A DNA stretch of 64,000 bases from contig CANGFT010000016.1 in the NCBI GenBank assembly GCA_947453205.1, forward strand, positions 1 through 64,000, read 5' to 3'. Below, in pieces: positions 1 through 8,921 of the stretch. Positions within the stretch are counted from its first letter, which is position 1. Each line of letters starts with the position of its first letter. The notes beneath the pieces are model-generated. The model searched no databases. It was given only the letters and a program-made list of their open reading frames with translations, and was not told the DNA's origin. This DNA is from Beijerinckiaceae bacterium (GTDB taxonomy: Bacteria > Pseudomonadota > Alphaproteobacteria > Rhizobiales > Beijerinckiaceae). The translations under genes were made by a program, and so were the position numbers.

Positions 1-35
1 AATATTTGCAATCAGGGTTAATTTTCCGGAAACTT

Positions 36-509
36 TCAGGCGAGCGCCTGCGCCGCCTCCAGAACCTCCTGGGCATGGCCGGGAACCTTCACCTTGCTCC
101 AGACCCGCGCCACCTTGCCGCCCGCGTCGATGAGCAGGGTGGTGCGCTCGACGCCCATATATTTGCGGCCATACATGCTCTTCTCGACCCATACCCCATA
201 GGCTTCGAGCATGGACTTCTCCTCATCTGCGATGAGGGCGAAGTCGAGGCCGTGCTTTTTCTTGAATTTGTCGTGGCTTGCTGTCGAGTCCGGGGAAACG
301 CCGACAACCACCGCGCCCGCCTTTTCGAAATCGGCCTTGAGGCCGTTGAAGTCGATCGCCTCGCGCGTGCAGCCGGAGGTGTCGTCCTTGGGATAGAAAT
401 AGAGGACCACCTTCTTGCCTTTGAGCGCTTTCAGGCTCAGCTTGCCGCCGCCATCGGTCGGGAGATCGAATGCGGGGGCCTTGGTCCCGGCTGCGGGTAT
501 GTTCGACAT
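36..509 (-). CDS. bcp: Bcp-type thioredoxin-dependent peroxiredoxin, one-cysteine form
   Basis: Reduces hydrogen peroxide and organic hydroperoxides in the cytoplasm. The 157-residue protein has the AhpC/TSA thioredoxin fold with the motif PKDDTSGCT at residues 40-48, so C47 is the peroxidatic cysteine and T44 its partner. E. coli Bcp has a second cysteine five residues on; here that position is isoleucine and I see no other cysteine in the protein, so it looks like a 1-Cys enzyme needing an external reductant. The start at 509 is chosen over an upstream in-frame ATG at 617 because AGGAAGG sits seven or so bases before it and family homology begins there. Divergent from the AsmA-like gene. 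Confidence 0.93.
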   Translation of the reverse strand: MSNIPAAGTKAPAFDLPTDGGGKLSLKALKGKKVVLYFYPKDDTSGCTREAIDFNGLKADFEKAGAVVVGVSPDSTASHDKFKKKHGLDFALIADEEKSMLEAYGVWVEKSMYGRKYMGVERTTLLIDAGGKVARVWSKVKVPGHAQEVLEAAQALA

Positions 510-610
510 TGCGCCTTCCTTTCGTCCCATTGAATCGCCATGTGGCTTGAGGGCTGACCCGTTCAGATGTAAGCCCGCATAAGCTGCACTTTGCCGAATC
601 ATGGCAGGGA

Positions 611-3600
611 TTGGCAATCCCGCTGAGGAAGGTTCCGGGCCCTTTGGTCGAGGAAACGCATCATAAGCGGCCCGATACGGCGCTGGAGAAACTGCGTGGC
701 CGATTTGCGCAGCGCCGTGCTGCGGGCTTGCCGCTTCAAACGCCGCGTCGAGGGCCCTTCCACCGCGCCTTCGTGGCTCTGGCCTATGTTGTGACGGGGC
801 TCGCCTTTCTCGGCGCTTTGGGCGCCGGGTTCATCGCCTTTCGCCTCAGTCAGGGCCCCATCTCGCTTGAGGCCTTCAAAAGCCGCATCGAAGCGGCCCT
901 CGATGAGCGGTTGGGCGAAGGCTATCGGTTCCGGTTCTCGGATGCGGCCATTGAGAATGGCGAGCGGGGACCGGGGGTCAGCATCGCCGACCTCGTCGTG
1001 ACGGACCCTGGCGGGCGCGCGATCATCACCGCGCCCCGCGCGCAGGTTCTGATCCATCTGCCCGCGCTGCTGATAGCTGAATTCGCGCCCACGCGCCTTG
1101 AACTCTTCGATCTGAATGTTCGCCTCTCTGTTCAGCCCGATGGGTCGGTGTCCGTCTCTGCGGGACAGGATCCGGTCCTGCTGCGAGGCCCCGCCAGTCC
1201 GTCCGGCGAGAACGCGTCCGCCCGTCAGAAACCCGCTGTGACGCAAGTCATGGCCGACGCTCTTGGCGCTGTCATGGACATCGCCACCAGCCGCAACGCC
1301 ATTCTGGGCGAACTCAGGCATGTGGGCGTCGCCCGCGGCAGGCTCGCCTTTGAAGATCAGGCGACCGGGCGGGCGGTGACCTTCGAGGGCCTCGAATTCG
1401 CTTTCGACAAGAGCCGCTCCATGGCGCATCTGCGCCTTGCCGCCCGCGGTCCGAATGGGCGCTGGCGTGTTGAGGCGCGCACGGTCGGCTCGCCGTCCGA
1501 TCAGACGCTCGATGTTGAGGTGAGCGATCTGACCTTCGACGAAATTTCTCTGGTGGCCGGACTGCGCGACCCCGATTTCGATTTCGACATGCCCCTGTCC
1601 TTTCGGACCCGGCTGATGGTGGGATCTGATGGGCGGCTTGGCGCCTCGGGCGGGTCTTTCTCCTTCGGTTCGGGCTATGTCTATCTCAGGGATCCCGACC
1701 ACGAGCCCTTCCTGATCGATTCTCTCCGCGGCGCGCTGCGGTTCGACCCGGCGGCGCAACACTTCGTGCTGGACGGCCTTGAGTGGCGCGCCGGGACGTC
1801 GCTGATCTCAGCCAATGGAGCGGTGACGCCCCCGCAGGCGCCGGGCGAGGCCTGGCGGATCGAACTCGCGAGCCTGCCCGGCTCGGTCTTTGGTCCGGAG
1901 CGGGCGGGCGAATTCCTGATGCCTCTGGAGCGCGGGCGCATATCCGCCCGCTTCTCCGCGGAGGCGGGGCTCTTGAGTATCGACCGGCTTGAGGCTTTCG
2001 GCCCGCATATCGACCTCGCGGGATCGCTTGAGGCCGCGTTCAAGGATCCGGCGGAGCCGCGGCTGCGGATCGGCCTCACCATCGGCAAGATGCCCACCAC
2101 CGCCGTTCTGCGTCTCTGGCCAAGCCCTGTGGCGCCGCCCGTCCGGGGCTATCTGATGGACAGGTTGCAGGGTGCGGCCATCGCTGGCAAGCTCTCTCTC
2201 GATTTCGACGCTGAGGCGTTCGCCGTGCTCAGGCGGCACGATCCGCCGCCCGATCCATCGATGCGGTTCGATTTCACCATCTCCAACGGCGTGTTGCAGC
2301 TACTGCCTGGCGTTCCGCCGCTGGTCGGCGTCGAGGCCGTCGGCGTCGCCACCGGACACACGATCAGCCTCAACATCGCCCGCGGCGCCATGGAGGGACG
2401 CAACGGACGCAAGCTGACCTTGACCGAGGGCGTGTTCACCGCCCCTGACAACCGTCAGTCGCCTGCGCCCGCTGTCGTCTCTGCGCGGTTGACAGGGTCC
2501 ATGGAGGCTGTCGCCGACATTCTCGGGCGGGACGGCATGAAGCCCTATGGCGGCATGCAGATCGACAGTTCCGTGATGAAGGGGCAGGTCGAAGCCCAGC
2601 TCAACGTCAATCTCAAGTTGAGCAAGAAGGATGCGAAGCCCGGCGACACCACGGTGCGCGTCAACGCCAGCATCGCCAATCTCAGCATCGACAAGCTGGT
2701 GGGCAAGGAGAAGCTGGAGCAGGGCGTGCTCAACGTGGTCAGCGACGCGACAGGACTGAAGGCGACCGGGCAGGGTCGATTGTTCGGCGCTCCCGCCACC
2801 CTTGAAATGAAGAAGCCGCCGGGCGGCGACATGGAGGCCACCATCGGCTTCACGCTGGATGAGGCCGGGCGCAGCCGGATGGGCATGTCCTTTGGCGCGG
2901 GGGTGACCGGCCCCATCGCCGCGCGCGTCACCTCCGCCTTCGGCGTCAAGGAGCCGGGGCCAGCGCAGGTGGAGCTGGACCTCCAGCGCACGGGCATCGA
3001 TGGCGTTTTGCCAGGCCTCGTGAAGCCCGCAGGCAGGCCCGCCAGGGCGACGTTTCTCTTCGACAGCAATCCCCGCGGCTCTGTCATCGATCAACTGGCC
3101 TTCGAGGCGGCCGGGGGCGCGTCAGCCCGCGGCGTGATCGAGCTCGACCCCGCCGGCGGCTTCCGCTCCGCCCGCCTTTCCCAACTGCGCCTCTCCCCTG
3201 GCGACGACATGAAGGTCGACGCAGACGAGGGCAGGGACGGCCTCAAGATCGCCGTGCGCGCCGGCGCCGTCGACGCGCGGCCCTTCCTGAAAAGCGTCTT
3301 CTCGGACAATGCAGGCAAGGACATCAGCGCCTCCAGAGACATCGAGCTTGATCTGCGCGCCGCGACCGCCGTGGGCGGCAATCGCCAGAACCTCACGGGG
3401 CTGGAGCTGAAGCTCTCGCGTCATGCCGGGGCGGTGCGGAACTTCCAGTTGCAGGCCCGCACGAGCCGCGCTGCGGTCATCGGCGTCACGACCCGCTCGG
3501 CGAGCGGCGATCCCGTCATCTCCATTTCAACGCCGGATGGCGGCGCCTTCCTCGGTTTCCTCGATTTCTACAAACGTATGGAGGGCGGCCGGTTCGAGCT

Positions 3601-4159
3601 GGCCGCCCGTGTCGATTCCTCCGGCGTCGACGGCTCTTTCCGCGTCAGCGATTTCATCCTGCGCGATGAGCCAGCCCTTCGGCGTCTTGTCACCGAGGGC
3701 GTCGCCGCGCGCGATGAAAAGGGCGCCATCAGGATCGACACCACGGCTGCCGTCTTCACCCGCATGCAGGCCGCCTTCACCCGTTCGGGGAGCGAGATCA
3801 CGGTGCGCGATGGCTTGCTCTATGGGGCGCAGATCGGCGTCAAGCTCGATGGCTCCCTCGATTTCGATCGTGACCGCCTCAATGTGGTGGGAACCTTCGT
3901 GCCCTTCTACGGGGTCAACAACCTCTTTTCGCAGATCCCGGTCTTTGGACCGATCCTTGGGGGTGCCTCCAATGAGGGGTTGTTTGCGCTCAATTTCCGC
4001 GCGGTGGGGGCCGTGAGCGCGCCGCAGCTCACCATCAACCCGCTGTCGGCCATAGCGCCGGGATTCCTGCGCAATCTCTTTGGCGCACTGGATCCGGGAG
4101 GACCGTTTCCCGGTCTGCCGCCAGCCGAAACGCAGCCGCCCCAGCCGTTGCGGCGCTGA
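611..4159 (+). CDS. AsmA-like / DUF3971 membrane-anchored envelope protein
   Basis: A 1182-residue protein with a basic cytoplasmic N-terminus, one transmembrane helix at about residues 52-77, then a very long periplasmic region rich in short beta strands. This is the layout of YhdP/TamB/AsmA-type proteins, which are thought to form lipid-conducting bridges between inner and outer membranes. The DUF3971 region and an AsmA-like C-terminal region can be followed, the latter ending with the conserved-looking stretch around FVPFYGVNNLFSQIPVFGPIL and a proline-rich tail. The only start giving the full N-terminus is TTG at 611; the ATG at 601 is out of frame. Start confidence is modest. The gene lies between bcp and tyrS, a common alphaproteobacterial arrangement. 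Confidence 0.85.
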   Translation: MAIPLRKVPGPLVEETHHKRPDTALEKLRGRFAQRRAAGLPLQTPRRGPFHRAFVALAYVVTGLAFLGALGAGFIAFRLSQGPISLEAFKSRIEAALDERLGEGYRFRFSDAAIENGERGPGVSIADLVVTDPGGRAIITAPRAQVLIHLPALLIAEFAPTRLELFDLNVRLSVQPDGSVSVSAGQDPVLLRGPASPSGENASARQKPAVTQVMADALGAVMDIATSRNAILGELRHVGVARGRLAFEDQATGRAVTFEGLEFAFDKSRSMAHLRLAARGPNGRWRVEARTVGSPSDQTLDVEVSDLTFDEISLVAGLRDPDFDFDMPLSFRTRLMVGSDGRLGASGGSFSFGSGYVYLRDPDHEPFLIDSLRGALRFDPAAQHFVLDGLEWRAGTSLISANGAVTPPQAPGEAWRIELASLPGSVFGPERAGEFLMPLERGRISARFSAEAGLLSIDRLEAFGPHIDLAGSLEAAFKDPAEPRLRIGLTIGKMPTTAVLRLWPSPVAPPVRGYLMDRLQGAAIAGKLSLDFDAEAFAVLRRHDPPPDPSMRFDFTISNGVLQLLPGVPPLVGVEAVGVATGHTISLNIARGAMEGRNGRKLTLTEGVFTAPDNRQSPAPAVVSARLTGSMEAVADILGRDGMKPYGGMQIDSSVMKGQVEAQLNVNLKLSKKDAKPGDTTVRVNASIANLSIDKLVGKEKLEQGVLNVVSDATGLKATGQGRLFGAPATLEMKKPPGGDMEATIGFTLDEAGRSRMGMSFGAGVTGPIAARVTSAFGVKEPGPAQVELDLQRTGIDGVLPGLVKPAGRPARATFLFDSNPRGSVIDQLAFEAAGGASARGVIELDPAGGFRSARLSQLRLSPGDDMKVDADEGRDGLKIAVRAGAVDARPFLKSVFSDNAGKDISASRDIELDLRAATAVGGNRQNLTGLELKLSRHAGAVRNFQLQARTSRAAVIGVTTRSASGDPVISISTPDGGAFLGFLDFYKRMEGGRFELAARVDSSGVDGSFRVSDFILRDEPALRRLVTEGVAARDEKGAIRIDTTAAVFTRMQAAFTRSGSEITVRDGLLYGAQIGVKLDGSLDFDRDRLNVVGTFVPFYGVNNLFSQIPVFGPILGGASNEGLFALNFRAVGAVSAPQLTINPLSAIAPGFLRNLFGALDPGGPFPGLPPAETQPPQPLRR

Positions 4160-4163
4160 GGCC

Positions 4164-5426
4164 TCAGCGCGGCGCGAGGAGGATGTGCTTCTTCTTGCCG
4201 AAGGAGAGCTTGATGACGCCTTCGCCCATGAGATCGGCGTTGGTGAGCTGCGCGCGCTCGTCGGTGACCAGCGCATCGTTGACACGCAGGCCGCCGCTCT
4301 TGACCTGACGCCGCGCCTCGCCGGTGGAGGGGACGAGGCCCGCCTTCACGAAGGCGTTCAGCACGCCAACGCCAGCCGCAAGCTCGCCGGCCGCGATCTC
4401 GACCGTGGGCAGGCTCGTCGTCAGCGCGCCTTCCTCGAAGGTCTTGCGCGCCGTTTCGCTGGCGGCTTCGGCCTCGGCGCGGCCATGCAGCATGGCGGTG
4501 GCTTCGGTGGCGAGGATCTTCTTCGCCTCATTGATCTCCGCCCCCGCAAGCGCCTCAAGGCGGCGGATCTCGTCCATGGGCAGGTCGGTGAACAGCTTGA
4601 GGAAGCGGCCTACATCCGCATCCTCCGTGTTGCGCCAGTATTGCCAGTAGTCATAGACCGGCAGCATGTCGGCGTTCAGCCAGACGGCGCCCGCGGCGGT
4701 CTTGCCCATCTTGGCGCCCGAGGCGGTGGTCAGAAGGGGCGAGGTGAGGGCGTAGAGCTGGGGCGCGCCCATGCGCCGCCCAAGGTCGATGCCCGTGACG
4801 ATATTGCCCCACTGGTCTGATCCGCCCATCTGCAACAGGCAGCCATACCGGCGATGAAGCTCAACAAAATCATAAGCCTGCAGGCACATGTAGTTGAATT
4901 CGATGAAGGAGAGCTCCTGATCGCGCTCAAGGCGCATCTTCACGGAGTCCATGGACAACATGCGGTTGACCGAGAAGTGGCGGCCCACATCGCGCAGGAA
5001 GTCGATGTAGTTGAGCGCGGTCAGCCATTCGGCGTTGTCGGGCATGACGGCGTCGGTGGGGCCGTTTCCGAAGGTCAGGAATTTGGCGAAGACCTGCTTG
5101 ATGCTGGTCTTGTTGGCCTCGATGTCGTCGAGGGAGAGCAGGCGCCGGCTTTCATCCTTGCCGGAGGGGTCGCCGACCCGCGTGGTGCCCCCGCCCATGA
5201 GGGGCACGGGCTTGCCGCCGGTCTTCTGCAGCCAGCGCAGCATCATGATCTGCACGAGGGAGCCCACATGCAGCGACGACGCCGTGCAGTCGAAGCCGAT
5301 ATAGGCGGTGAGCTCGCCCGCCTTCGCCCGGGCGTCGACGCCTTCGAAGTCGGAGCACTGGTGGATATAGCCGCGCTCCATCAGCACGGACAGGAAATCG
5401 GACTTGGGGACGAATGTAGCGGACAT
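4164..5426 (-). CDS. tyrS: tyrosyl-tRNA synthetase
   Basis: Charges tRNA-Tyr with tyrosine. The 420-residue protein is a class I synthetase: the HIGH-type signature reads HVGS at residues 53-56, and the KMSKS-type loop reads KMGKT in the segment [12 protein letters not shown]. The C-terminus carries an S4-like RNA-binding domain ([13 protein letters not shown]). Length fits bacterial TyrRS. The start at 5426 is picked because family homology begins there and GAGGTC lies just upstream; an in-frame ATG at 5597 would add 57 unsupported residues and run into the neighbouring antitoxin gene. It is convergent with the AsmA-like gene, with four bases between stops. Confidence 0.97.
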   Translation of the reverse strand: MSATFVPKSDFLSVLMERGYIHQCSDFEGVDARAKAGELTAYIGFDCTASSLHVGSLVQIMMLRWLQKTGGKPVPLMGGGTTRVGDPSGKDESRRLLSLDDIEANKTSIKQVFAKFLTFGNGPTDAVMPDNAEWLTALNYIDFLRDVGRHFSVNRMLSMDSVKMRLERDQELSFIEFNYMCLQAYDFVELHRRYGCLLQMGGSDQWGNIVTGIDLGRRMGAPQLYALTSPLLTTASGAKMGKTAAGAVWLNADMLPVYDYWQYWRNTEDADVGRFLKLFTDLPMDEIRRLEALAGAEINEAKKILATEATAMLHGRAEAEAASETARKTFEEGALTTSLPTVEIAAGELAAGVGVLNAFVKAGLVPSTGEARRQVKSGGLRVNDALVTDERAQLTNADLMGEGVIKLSFGKKKHILLAPR

Positions 5427-5495
5427 GGTGACCTCGCGGGGTGGGCGAGGTTTAGGGGAGGGGCGCGAAAATCGCAATGGCGGCGTGGGGCGCTG

Positions 5496-5525
5496 GTTGA
5501 AGTTCAACGTCGCGAAAGGTAATAT
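5496..5525 (+). promoter_or_regulatory. mazE promoter with overlapping palindromic operator
   Basis: TTGAAG at 5497-5502 and TAATAT at 5520-5525 are separated by 17 bases, a good sigma-70 match. The perfect palindrome GTTGAAGTTCAAC (5496-5508) covers the -35 box, and a looser one (GTAATATTTTAC) covers the -10. This suits autorepression by the toxin-antitoxin complex. The function is inferred. Confidence 0.6.
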
Positions 5526-5545
5526 TTTACGCAAGGAACATTCAA

Positions 5546-5791
5546 ATGGCACGGTCCCCGAAGCGCACGATCTCTCGCCGCCCCGTTTCGCCATCACGGC
5601 GTCTGGCGAACTATCGTGAAAGGATGCGGGCGGCAGGGCTGCGTCCCATCCAAATCTGGGTTCCCGATGTCTGCGACCCCGCTTTCGCAGGCAAGCGCCG
5701 TGCGCAGGCGCAGGCGATCGCGGCCAGCGATCCGGCTGGCGATGAGCTGATGGACTTCATCACCGAGATTTATCAATGGCCGGAGGGCTGA
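5546..5791 (+). CDS. MazE-family antitoxin (DUF3018 type)
   Basis: An 81-residue basic, flexible-ended protein matching the DUF3018 antitoxins that precede PemK/MazF toxins: an Arg-rich N-terminus ([20 protein letters not shown]), the motif IWVPDV, and a C-terminal acidic toxin-binding tail ([15 protein letters not shown]). It would neutralise the toxin next door and probably bind the palindrome in its own promoter. AAGGA lies about nine bases before the ATG. Its TGA stop overlaps the preferred toxin start by one base (TGATG), the usual sign of translational coupling. It sits between tyrS (divergent) and a secreted protein gene. Confidence 0.85.
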   Translation: MARSPKRTISRRPVSPSRRLANYRERMRAAGLRPIQIWVPDVCDPAFAGKRRAQAQAIAASDPAGDELMDFITEIYQWPEG

Positions 5792-6117
5792 TGCGTCGTG
5801 GTCAGTTTGTCGTCGTCGCCACATCTGGCGACTATGGCAAGCCGCGTCCCGCGCTCATCCTGCAGAGCGATCTGTTCTCCGATTTGCCGTCCTATTTAAT
5901 CTGTCCGCTGACCTCAACCTTGAGAGATCAGGCCGATCAGATCCGGCTGACTGTCTTGCCTTCAGAGAAAAATGGGCTGCGCGCTCCCTCCCAAATCGCC
6001 ATCGACAAGATGACCGCAGTCCCTGTCGCGCGGATCGGGGGCGTCATCGGCGAGGCCGACGATGCGCTCATGCTTCAGGTCAACCGCGCGCTAGCCCTTT
6101 TTCTCAGCATTTCCTGA
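5791..6117 (+). CDS. PemK/MazF-family toxin, probable mRNA interferase
   Basis: A 108-residue MazF/PemK-like protein. Family features are the start [10 protein letters not shown], the GDYGKPRPALILQSD strand with its conserved Gly-Lys-Pro-Arg-Pro, the ICPLTST strand and the late segment QIAIDKMTAVP. Members cleave mRNA at short sequences and are held inactive by MazE. I prefer the ATG at 5791, overlapping the antitoxin stop, over an in-frame ATG at 5776 that would place five residues inside the antitoxin gene. No disruption is visible, so the pair looks intact. Confidence 0.88.
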   Translation: MRRGQFVVVATSGDYGKPRPALILQSDLFSDLPSYLICPLTSTLRDQADQIRLTVLPSEKNGLRAPSQIAIDKMTAVPVARIGGVIGEADDALMLQVNRALALFLSIS

Positions 6118-6119
6118 CC

Positions 6120-6728
6120 TCACAAAGGCGGTGCGACGCCGTTCTTGCCGACGGTCACCCGCGCAGTCGAGAAGGTTCCGTCCTCGTTCTTGGTGGCGGT
6201 CGTGACGAGCTCGGCGCCCACCTTGAGGTCGGCGGCCTCGGCGGGGACGGAGGTCAGGATCGTGGCGTCGGGCCCGATGACCAGCTTCTTCTCGCCGTCC
6301 TTGTATTTCAGGGTCACGACCGGGCCGTTCACCGCGCTCACGGCCTCGGAGACGGTGGCGTTGGTCATGGTGGTCTGGGGCATGGCCGACCAGTCGCGAT
6401 GGCCTTCGCCCGTCCCGCGCTGGGCCTCCGGGAAGACCATGACCTGAATGGCGCTCAGGGAGCCGTCCGGCATGGGCCGCGCGCCTGCGCCGATGTAGGA
6501 GCCTGGCTTGATGTCCGACGCGTTGATGCGGGCCACGGCGGAGACGGAGAGGTTGGGGGCGAGCTTCAGCGTGACGCTCTGCCCCTCTGTGGTCTTCACC
6601 GTGGCGACGCCGCCGTCCAGCTTCTCGACCGCGCCGCGAATGCGCGCGCTCGGCGCCTGGGCGAAGGCTGATGTTGCGGCGGCGATGGCGAGGGTCGCGA
6701 AGGCTATGCGCAGGCGCTGGACGAGCAT
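6120..6728 (-). CDS. secreted protein of unknown function, DUF5666-like
   Basis: A 202-residue protein with a clear signal peptide (basic start, hydrophobic stretch to about residue 23, cleavage near AFA-QAP). The mature part is beta-rich with two similar halves: each has a segment like VEKLDGGVATVKTTEGQSVTLKL or VSAVNGPVVTLKYKDGEKKLVI, then a strand about potential or state (DIKPGSYIGAGA; DLKVGAELVTTA). This resembles DUF5666-type OB-fold repeats found in exported proteins. No catalytic residues or cysteines are evident and I do not assign a function. GGGGAG precedes the ATG. Convergent with the toxin gene, with two bases between the stops. Confidence 0.75.
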   Translation of the reverse strand: MLVQRLRIAFATLAIAAATSAFAQAPSARIRGAVEKLDGGVATVKTTEGQSVTLKLAPNLSVSAVARINASDIKPGSYIGAGARPMPDGSLSAIQVMVFPEAQRGTGEGHRDWSAMPQTTMTNATVSEAVSAVNGPVVTLKYKDGEKKLVIGPDATILTSVPAEAADLKVGAELVTTATKNEDGTFSTARVTVGKNGVAPPL

Positions 6729-6864
6729 GGTGGTTCTCCCCTTGGTTTTGGACAGGCTACATCACATTCGCTCCGCATGGCAGCGATTTCATACGCCCGT
6801 TGCCTGGAGGCCGCAGCCTTGAGCGCGGCTGAATGCTAGCCTCGGGGTTTCCGCGGATTCGCTC

Positions 6865-7968
6865 ATGCCCCTCTACACCGCCATCGGCCTCATGTCCGGC
6901 ACCTCCATGGATGGGGTGGACGTCGCGCTCATCACGACCGACGGGCGCAAGGAAGTGCGGCAGGGTCCGAGCCTCTTTCGCCCCTATGGCGCCGCTGACC
7001 GCAAGCTGCTGCGCGCCGCCCTCGATGAAGCCGTTGGCTTGAGCGATCGCCGCGCCCGCCCGCCCGCCATCCGCGCTTGCGAGGAGATGGTCACCCGCCG
7101 TCACGGCGAGGCGGTGGAGCGGTTTCTCGAACAGCACGGGATCGCGGCGCGCGAGGTCGATGTGGTGGGCTTCCACGGCCAGACCGTCATCCACCGGCCG
7201 CGCGAGGGCCTCACCGTCCAGATCGGGGACGGGCAGGCCCTGGCCGACCGGATCGGCATCCGCGTCGCCTATGATTTTCGCGCCGCCGATGTGGCGGCGG
7301 GCGGGGAAGGGGCGCCTGTCGTGCCGGTCTATCATCGGGCGCTGATCGAGGCCGCCGAACTCAAGGGGCCGGTCGCCTTCCTCAATATCGGCGGCGTCGC
7401 CAACGTCACCTATGTCGATGATGGCTGCGACCCCATCGCCTGCGACACGGGGCCGGGAAACGCCCTCCTGGACGATCTCATGCACGCCCGTGCCGGCAAG
7501 CCCATGGACCGCGGCGGCCGCACCGCCGCCAGAGGGCAGGTGGATGAGGCGGCGCTGGCGCTTTTGCTGGCTCATCCATATTTTGAGAAAAAGCCACCTA
7601 AATCACTTGATAGAAACGCTTTTCTCAGGGATGCCGTTGATGCGCTCTCGCTGGAGGACGCAGCCGCGACCTTGACCGCCTTCACCGCCGCGAGCGTGGC
7701 GCGGCTTCTGCCGCATCTGCCGAAGAAGCCTGGCGAACTCGTGGTCTGCGGCGGGGGGGCGCGCAATCCCACCCTGATGCGGGAGCTTGGCGCGCGGCTC
7801 GGCTGCAAGGTCTCGACGGCCGAGGAACATGGCTGGTCGGTCGACGCCATGGAGGCGCAGGCCTTCGCCTATCTCGCCGTGCGCAGCATGGAGGGGCTGC
7901 CGATCACCTTCCCGACCACGACAGGGGTGAGCGCGCCGCAAGGTGGCGGCGTGCTGACGACCCCCTGA
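6865..7968 (+). CDS. anmK: anhydro-N-acetylmuramic acid kinase
   Basis: Cleaves and phosphorylates 1,6-anhydro-MurNAc from peptidoglycan turnover to give MurNAc-6-phosphate, a cytoplasmic step of cell-wall recycling. The 367 residues fit the family. The N-terminal phosphate-binding motif GLMSGTSMDGVD (residues 7-18), the segment FLNIGGVANVTYV and the DTGPGN motif are all present, as is the C-terminal VVCGGGARNPTLM. The start codon lacks a strong Shine-Dalgarno sequence. A few codons around 7580-7625 are A/T-richer than the rest of the gene but the frame is intact. Convergent with the next gene, six bases apart. Confidence 0.96.
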   Translation: MPLYTAIGLMSGTSMDGVDVALITTDGRKEVRQGPSLFRPYGAADRKLLRAALDEAVGLSDRRARPPAIRACEEMVTRRHGEAVERFLEQHGIAAREVDVVGFHGQTVIHRPREGLTVQIGDGQALADRIGIRVAYDFRAADVAAGGEGAPVVPVYHRALIEAAELKGPVAFLNIGGVANVTYVDDGCDPIACDTGPGNALLDDLMHARAGKPMDRGGRTAARGQVDEAALALLLAHPYFEKKPPKSLDRNAFLRDAVDALSLEDAAATLTAFTAASVARLLPHLPKKPGELVVCGGGARNPTLMRELGARLGCKVSTAEEHGWSVDAMEAQAFAYLAVRSMEGLPITFPTTTGVSAPQGGGVLTTP

Positions 7969-7974
7969 GCGTGA

Positions 7975-8652
7975 CTACTTGACCGCCCGCGCAGGGGTCG
8001 GCAGCAGGGGCGGGTTGTCGAGGCGCCGGTCGAGATAGCGGCCGATCTCCTCGATCAGCGGCTCGACGCGGTTTTCGAAGAAATGGTTCGCCCCCTCGAT
8101 CACCGCATGTTCGATCAGGATGCCGCGCTGGGTCTTGAGCTTCTCGATGAGCGCCATGACTTCCTTGAGCGGCGCGACGCGGTCCTGATCCCCATGGACG
8201 AAGAGGCCCGAGGAGGGGCAGGGCGCCAGGAATGAGAAATCGAAGCGGTTGGCCGGGGGCGCGATGGAGATGAAGCCCTCGATCTCCGGGCGGCGCATCA
8301 GGAGCTGCATGCCGATCCACGACCCGAAGGAGATGCCCGCGATCCAGCAGGCGCGCGCTTCCGGGTTGATGCTCTGCGCCCAGTCCAGAGCGGCTGCGGC
8401 GTCCGAAAGCTCGCCCTGGCCGTGGTCGAAGGAGCCCTGGCTGCGCCCCACCCCGCGGAAATTGAAGCGCAGCACCGAAAAGCCGCGTTCCGCGAAGGCG
8501 TAATACATATTGTAGACGATCTGGTTGTTCATCGTGCCACCGAACTGGGGGTGGGGATGAAGAATGACCGCGATGGGAGCGCCGCGCTGCTTTGAAGGAT
8601 GGAAGCGGCCTTCGAGACGTCCGGCGGGGCCGGTGAAGATGACTTCAGGCAT
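7975..8652 (-). CDS. alpha/beta hydrolase, cytoplasmic dienelactone-hydrolase-like
   Basis: A 225-residue single-domain alpha/beta hydrolase without a signal peptide. HPHPQFGGTMNN (about residues 32-43) is the oxyanion region of the family often annotated as alpha/beta hydrolase next to suf genes in Alphaproteobacteria. The nucleophile elbow is GISFGSWIG (Ser in GxSxG), the acid lies in HGDQDRVAP and the catalytic His in GANHFFENR. Substrate unknown. The start at 8652 follows GGAGATAC; an in-frame ATG at 8865 would add 71 low-complexity residues and is rejected. Confidence 0.85.
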   Translation of the reverse strand: MPEVIFTGPAGRLEGRFHPSKQRGAPIAVILHPHPQFGGTMNNQIVYNMYYAFAERGFSVLRFNFRGVGRSQGSFDHGQGELSDAAAALDWAQSINPEARACWIAGISFGSWIGMQLLMRRPEIEGFISIAPPANRFDFSFLAPCPSSGLFVHGDQDRVAPLKEVMALIEKLKTQRGILIEHAVIEGANHFFENRVEPLIEEIGRYLDRRLDNPPLLPTPARAVK

Positions 8653-8828
8653 CGTATCTCCAAAAAAGGGCGCAGAAGGCGCGTCGCCGCTGATATGGCG
8701 AGCGGCCGGTTGTTTTTCGAGAGCGCGAGAGCGTTCGGATGCGCCTTCTAGCACGGCCTCGCCGGGCGAATGCAAGTCTTTTGGCATGTATCGAGGCCGC
8801 CGCGCGCGCCGTTCGGGCCTTTTTGAAA

Positions 8829-8856
8829 TTGCAAAAGCCGACGGCGAGCTTATTAT
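8829..8856 (+). promoter_or_regulatory. probable sigma-70 promoter upstream of the 242-residue orphan gene
   Basis: TTGCAA (8829-8834), 16-base spacer, TATTAT (8851-8856), in an A/T-rich patch within otherwise GC-rich DNA. Predicted transcription start near 8863, giving a leader of about 60 bases if translation starts at the GTG at 8922. Confidence 0.45.
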
Positions 8857-8921
8857 GACTGGCATTGCGAAGTTTGCGCAATTTTCGAAAAAATTATGAC
8901 GGCGACCAGAGGCGCGGCGGA

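Noticed and set aside
599-1762. Long open frame opposite the AsmA-like gene
   Set aside because: Typical antisense shadow of a GC-rich gene; composition is low in hydrophobic residues and it contradicts the strongly supported sense protein.
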